Below are positions 63,367 through 64,000 of a stretch of 64,000 bases of DNA, piece after piece. Within the stretch, counting starts at the first letter, position 1. Each line of letters begins with the position of its first letter. This DNA is from Pseudomonadota bacterium. GTDB taxonomy: Bacteria; Pseudomonadota; Alphaproteobacteria; Acetobacterales; Acetobacteraceae. The translations under genes and the position numbers were made by a program. The notes beneath the pieces are model-generated. The model was given only the letters and a program-made list of their open reading frames with translations, was not told the origin of the DNA and ran no database searches. Where the stretch lies: NCBI GenBank assembly GCA_021818505.1, contig JAKADX010000013.1, positions 1-64,000 on the forward strand, given 5' to 3'.

Positions 63367-64000
63367 ATGCGCGGCATGGATCTGCCGCTGCCCGCCACGC
63401 AACCGGCCGTCACCCTGCTCAGCCCGGCCGCCCAGACCGCGCCGGTGGTGTTCGCCTCGCCGCATTCGGGCCGTGCCTACAGCGCCGCCTTCCTCGCCCG
63501 GACCCGGCTTGATCCGCTGACCCTGCGGCGCAGCGAAGACTGTTTCGTGGACGAGCTGTTCGCCGCCGCCCCGGATCACGGCGCGCCGCTGCTCGCCGCC
63601 ACCTTTCCGCGCGCCTGGTGCGACGCCAATCGCGAGCCGTGGGAACTCGACCCGGCGATGTTCGCCGACCGGCTGCCGCCCTGGGTCAATACCGGCAGCG
63701 CCCGGGTCGCCGCCGGCCTGGGCACCATCGCCCGCATCGTCGCTTCCGGCGAGGCGATATACCGCGACCACCTGCGTTTCGCCGAGGCCGAGGCGCGGGT
63801 GCGCGACTGCTGGCTGCCGTTCCACGACACGCTGCGCGCGCTGATCGAGGCGACCCGCGCCCGGTTCGACCGCTGCCTGCTGATCGACTGCCACTCCATG
63901 CCAGCCGTGCAACCCGGAACGCCGCCCTGCGCCGGTGCCGACGTGGTGCTCGGTGACGCCCACGGCACCGCCTGCGGCGCGCGCACCGTGCGGCTGGCGC
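63367..64000 (+). CDS. N-formylglutamate amidohydrolase (5' part; runs off the window)
   Basis: Open frame from ATG 63367 or the in-frame ATG 63376 to the window end, at least 208 residues with no stop. VVFASPHSGRAYSAAF is the family metal-binding opening (Ser-Pro-His-Ser-Gly), WCDANREPWELDP the N-formylglutamate amidohydrolase hallmark, and LLIDCHSMPAVQPG the second metal motif, all in order. The enzyme cleaves N-formyl-L-glutamate to formate and glutamate at the end of histidine degradation (HutG-type) or acts on related formyl amino acids. No other hut gene is in the window. It is divergent from the short Hint gene across 63188-63366. Confidence 0.9.
   Translation, partial: MRGMDLPLPATQPAVTLLSPAAQTAPVVFASPHSGRAYSAAFLARTRLDPLTLRRSEDCFVDELFAAAPDHGAPLLAATFPRAWCDANREPWELDPAMFADRLPPWVNTGSARVAAGLGTIARIVASGEAIYRDHLRFAEAEARVRDCWLPFHDTLRALIEATRARFDRCLLIDCHSMPAVQPGTPPCAGADVVLGDAHGTACGARTVRLA

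Overview
The window is GC-rich, densely packed bacterial DNA from an alphaproteobacterium, most likely an Acetobacteraceae member or close relative in Rhodospirillales. This rests on recalled family distribution, not a search. The pointers are CIRCE operators before groESL, a GAAC-N7-GAAC LexA box before imuAB, an apparent alpha-r8/MmgR-type sRNA, a Usg gene, the DUF1285-NUDIX-DUF6111-cca block facing moxR-DUF58-DUF4159, and three secreted-type Hint-domain proteins. No rRNA, tRNA, CRISPR array or phage module was seen.

Layout. 0-6 kb: a frameshifted IS630-type transposase remnant, then deoA, a cupin, an EAL-domain protein and secF-secD. 6-15 kb: a Gfo/Idh/MocA oxidoreductase whose 3' end is overlapped antisense by a large repeat-bearing Hint protein, then a sugar/acid catabolic group (SIS isomerase, SDR, HIBADH-type dehydrogenase, enolase-superfamily dehydratase, zinc alcohol dehydrogenase). 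15-21.5 kb: a five-gene, translationally coupled operon fitting gamma-butyrobetaine/carnitine breakdown to glycine betaine. 21.6-26.9 kb: pirin, a 1072-residue multidomain glycosyltransferase and an aldo/keto reductase. 27-30.1 kb: two cold-shock genes and groES-groEL, whose promoter lies between two CIRCE-like operators. 30.3-30.8 kb: usg and an intergenic sRNA with its own promoter and terminator.

30.8-35 kb: ureABCEFG as one overlapping operon, without ureD. 35-42.4 kb: a thioredoxin/CcdA-like pair, an N-carbamoyl-D-amino-acid hydrolase, a second Hint protein and alaS. 42.4-46.6 kb: an intergenic stretch with a strong hairpin and short repeats, then rnhB, a Uma2-type protein, an AMP-forming CoA ligase coupled to a PanE-family reductase. 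46.6-57.8 kb: a Lys-rich small protein, the cca block, the divergent MoxR/DUF58/DUF4159 operon, TspO and a small exported protein. 57.8-64 kb: a GT61 glycosyltransferase, a degenerate Nudix protein, LexA-controlled imuA-imuB without dnaE2, a third Hint protein and the start of an N-formylglutamate amidohydrolase gene running off the window.

The most coherent biological unit is the carnitine operon: CoA activation, dehydrogenation, hydration, carnitine oxidation, C-C cleavage and betainyl-CoA hydrolysis can all be assigned to its five genes. The most striking regulatory sites are the bracketed groESL promoter and the sRNA locus. The least understood proteins are the three Hint-domain proteins, two of which share an extra C-terminal domain. 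All functional calls come from reading motifs and recalled family knowledge; no database search was possible.
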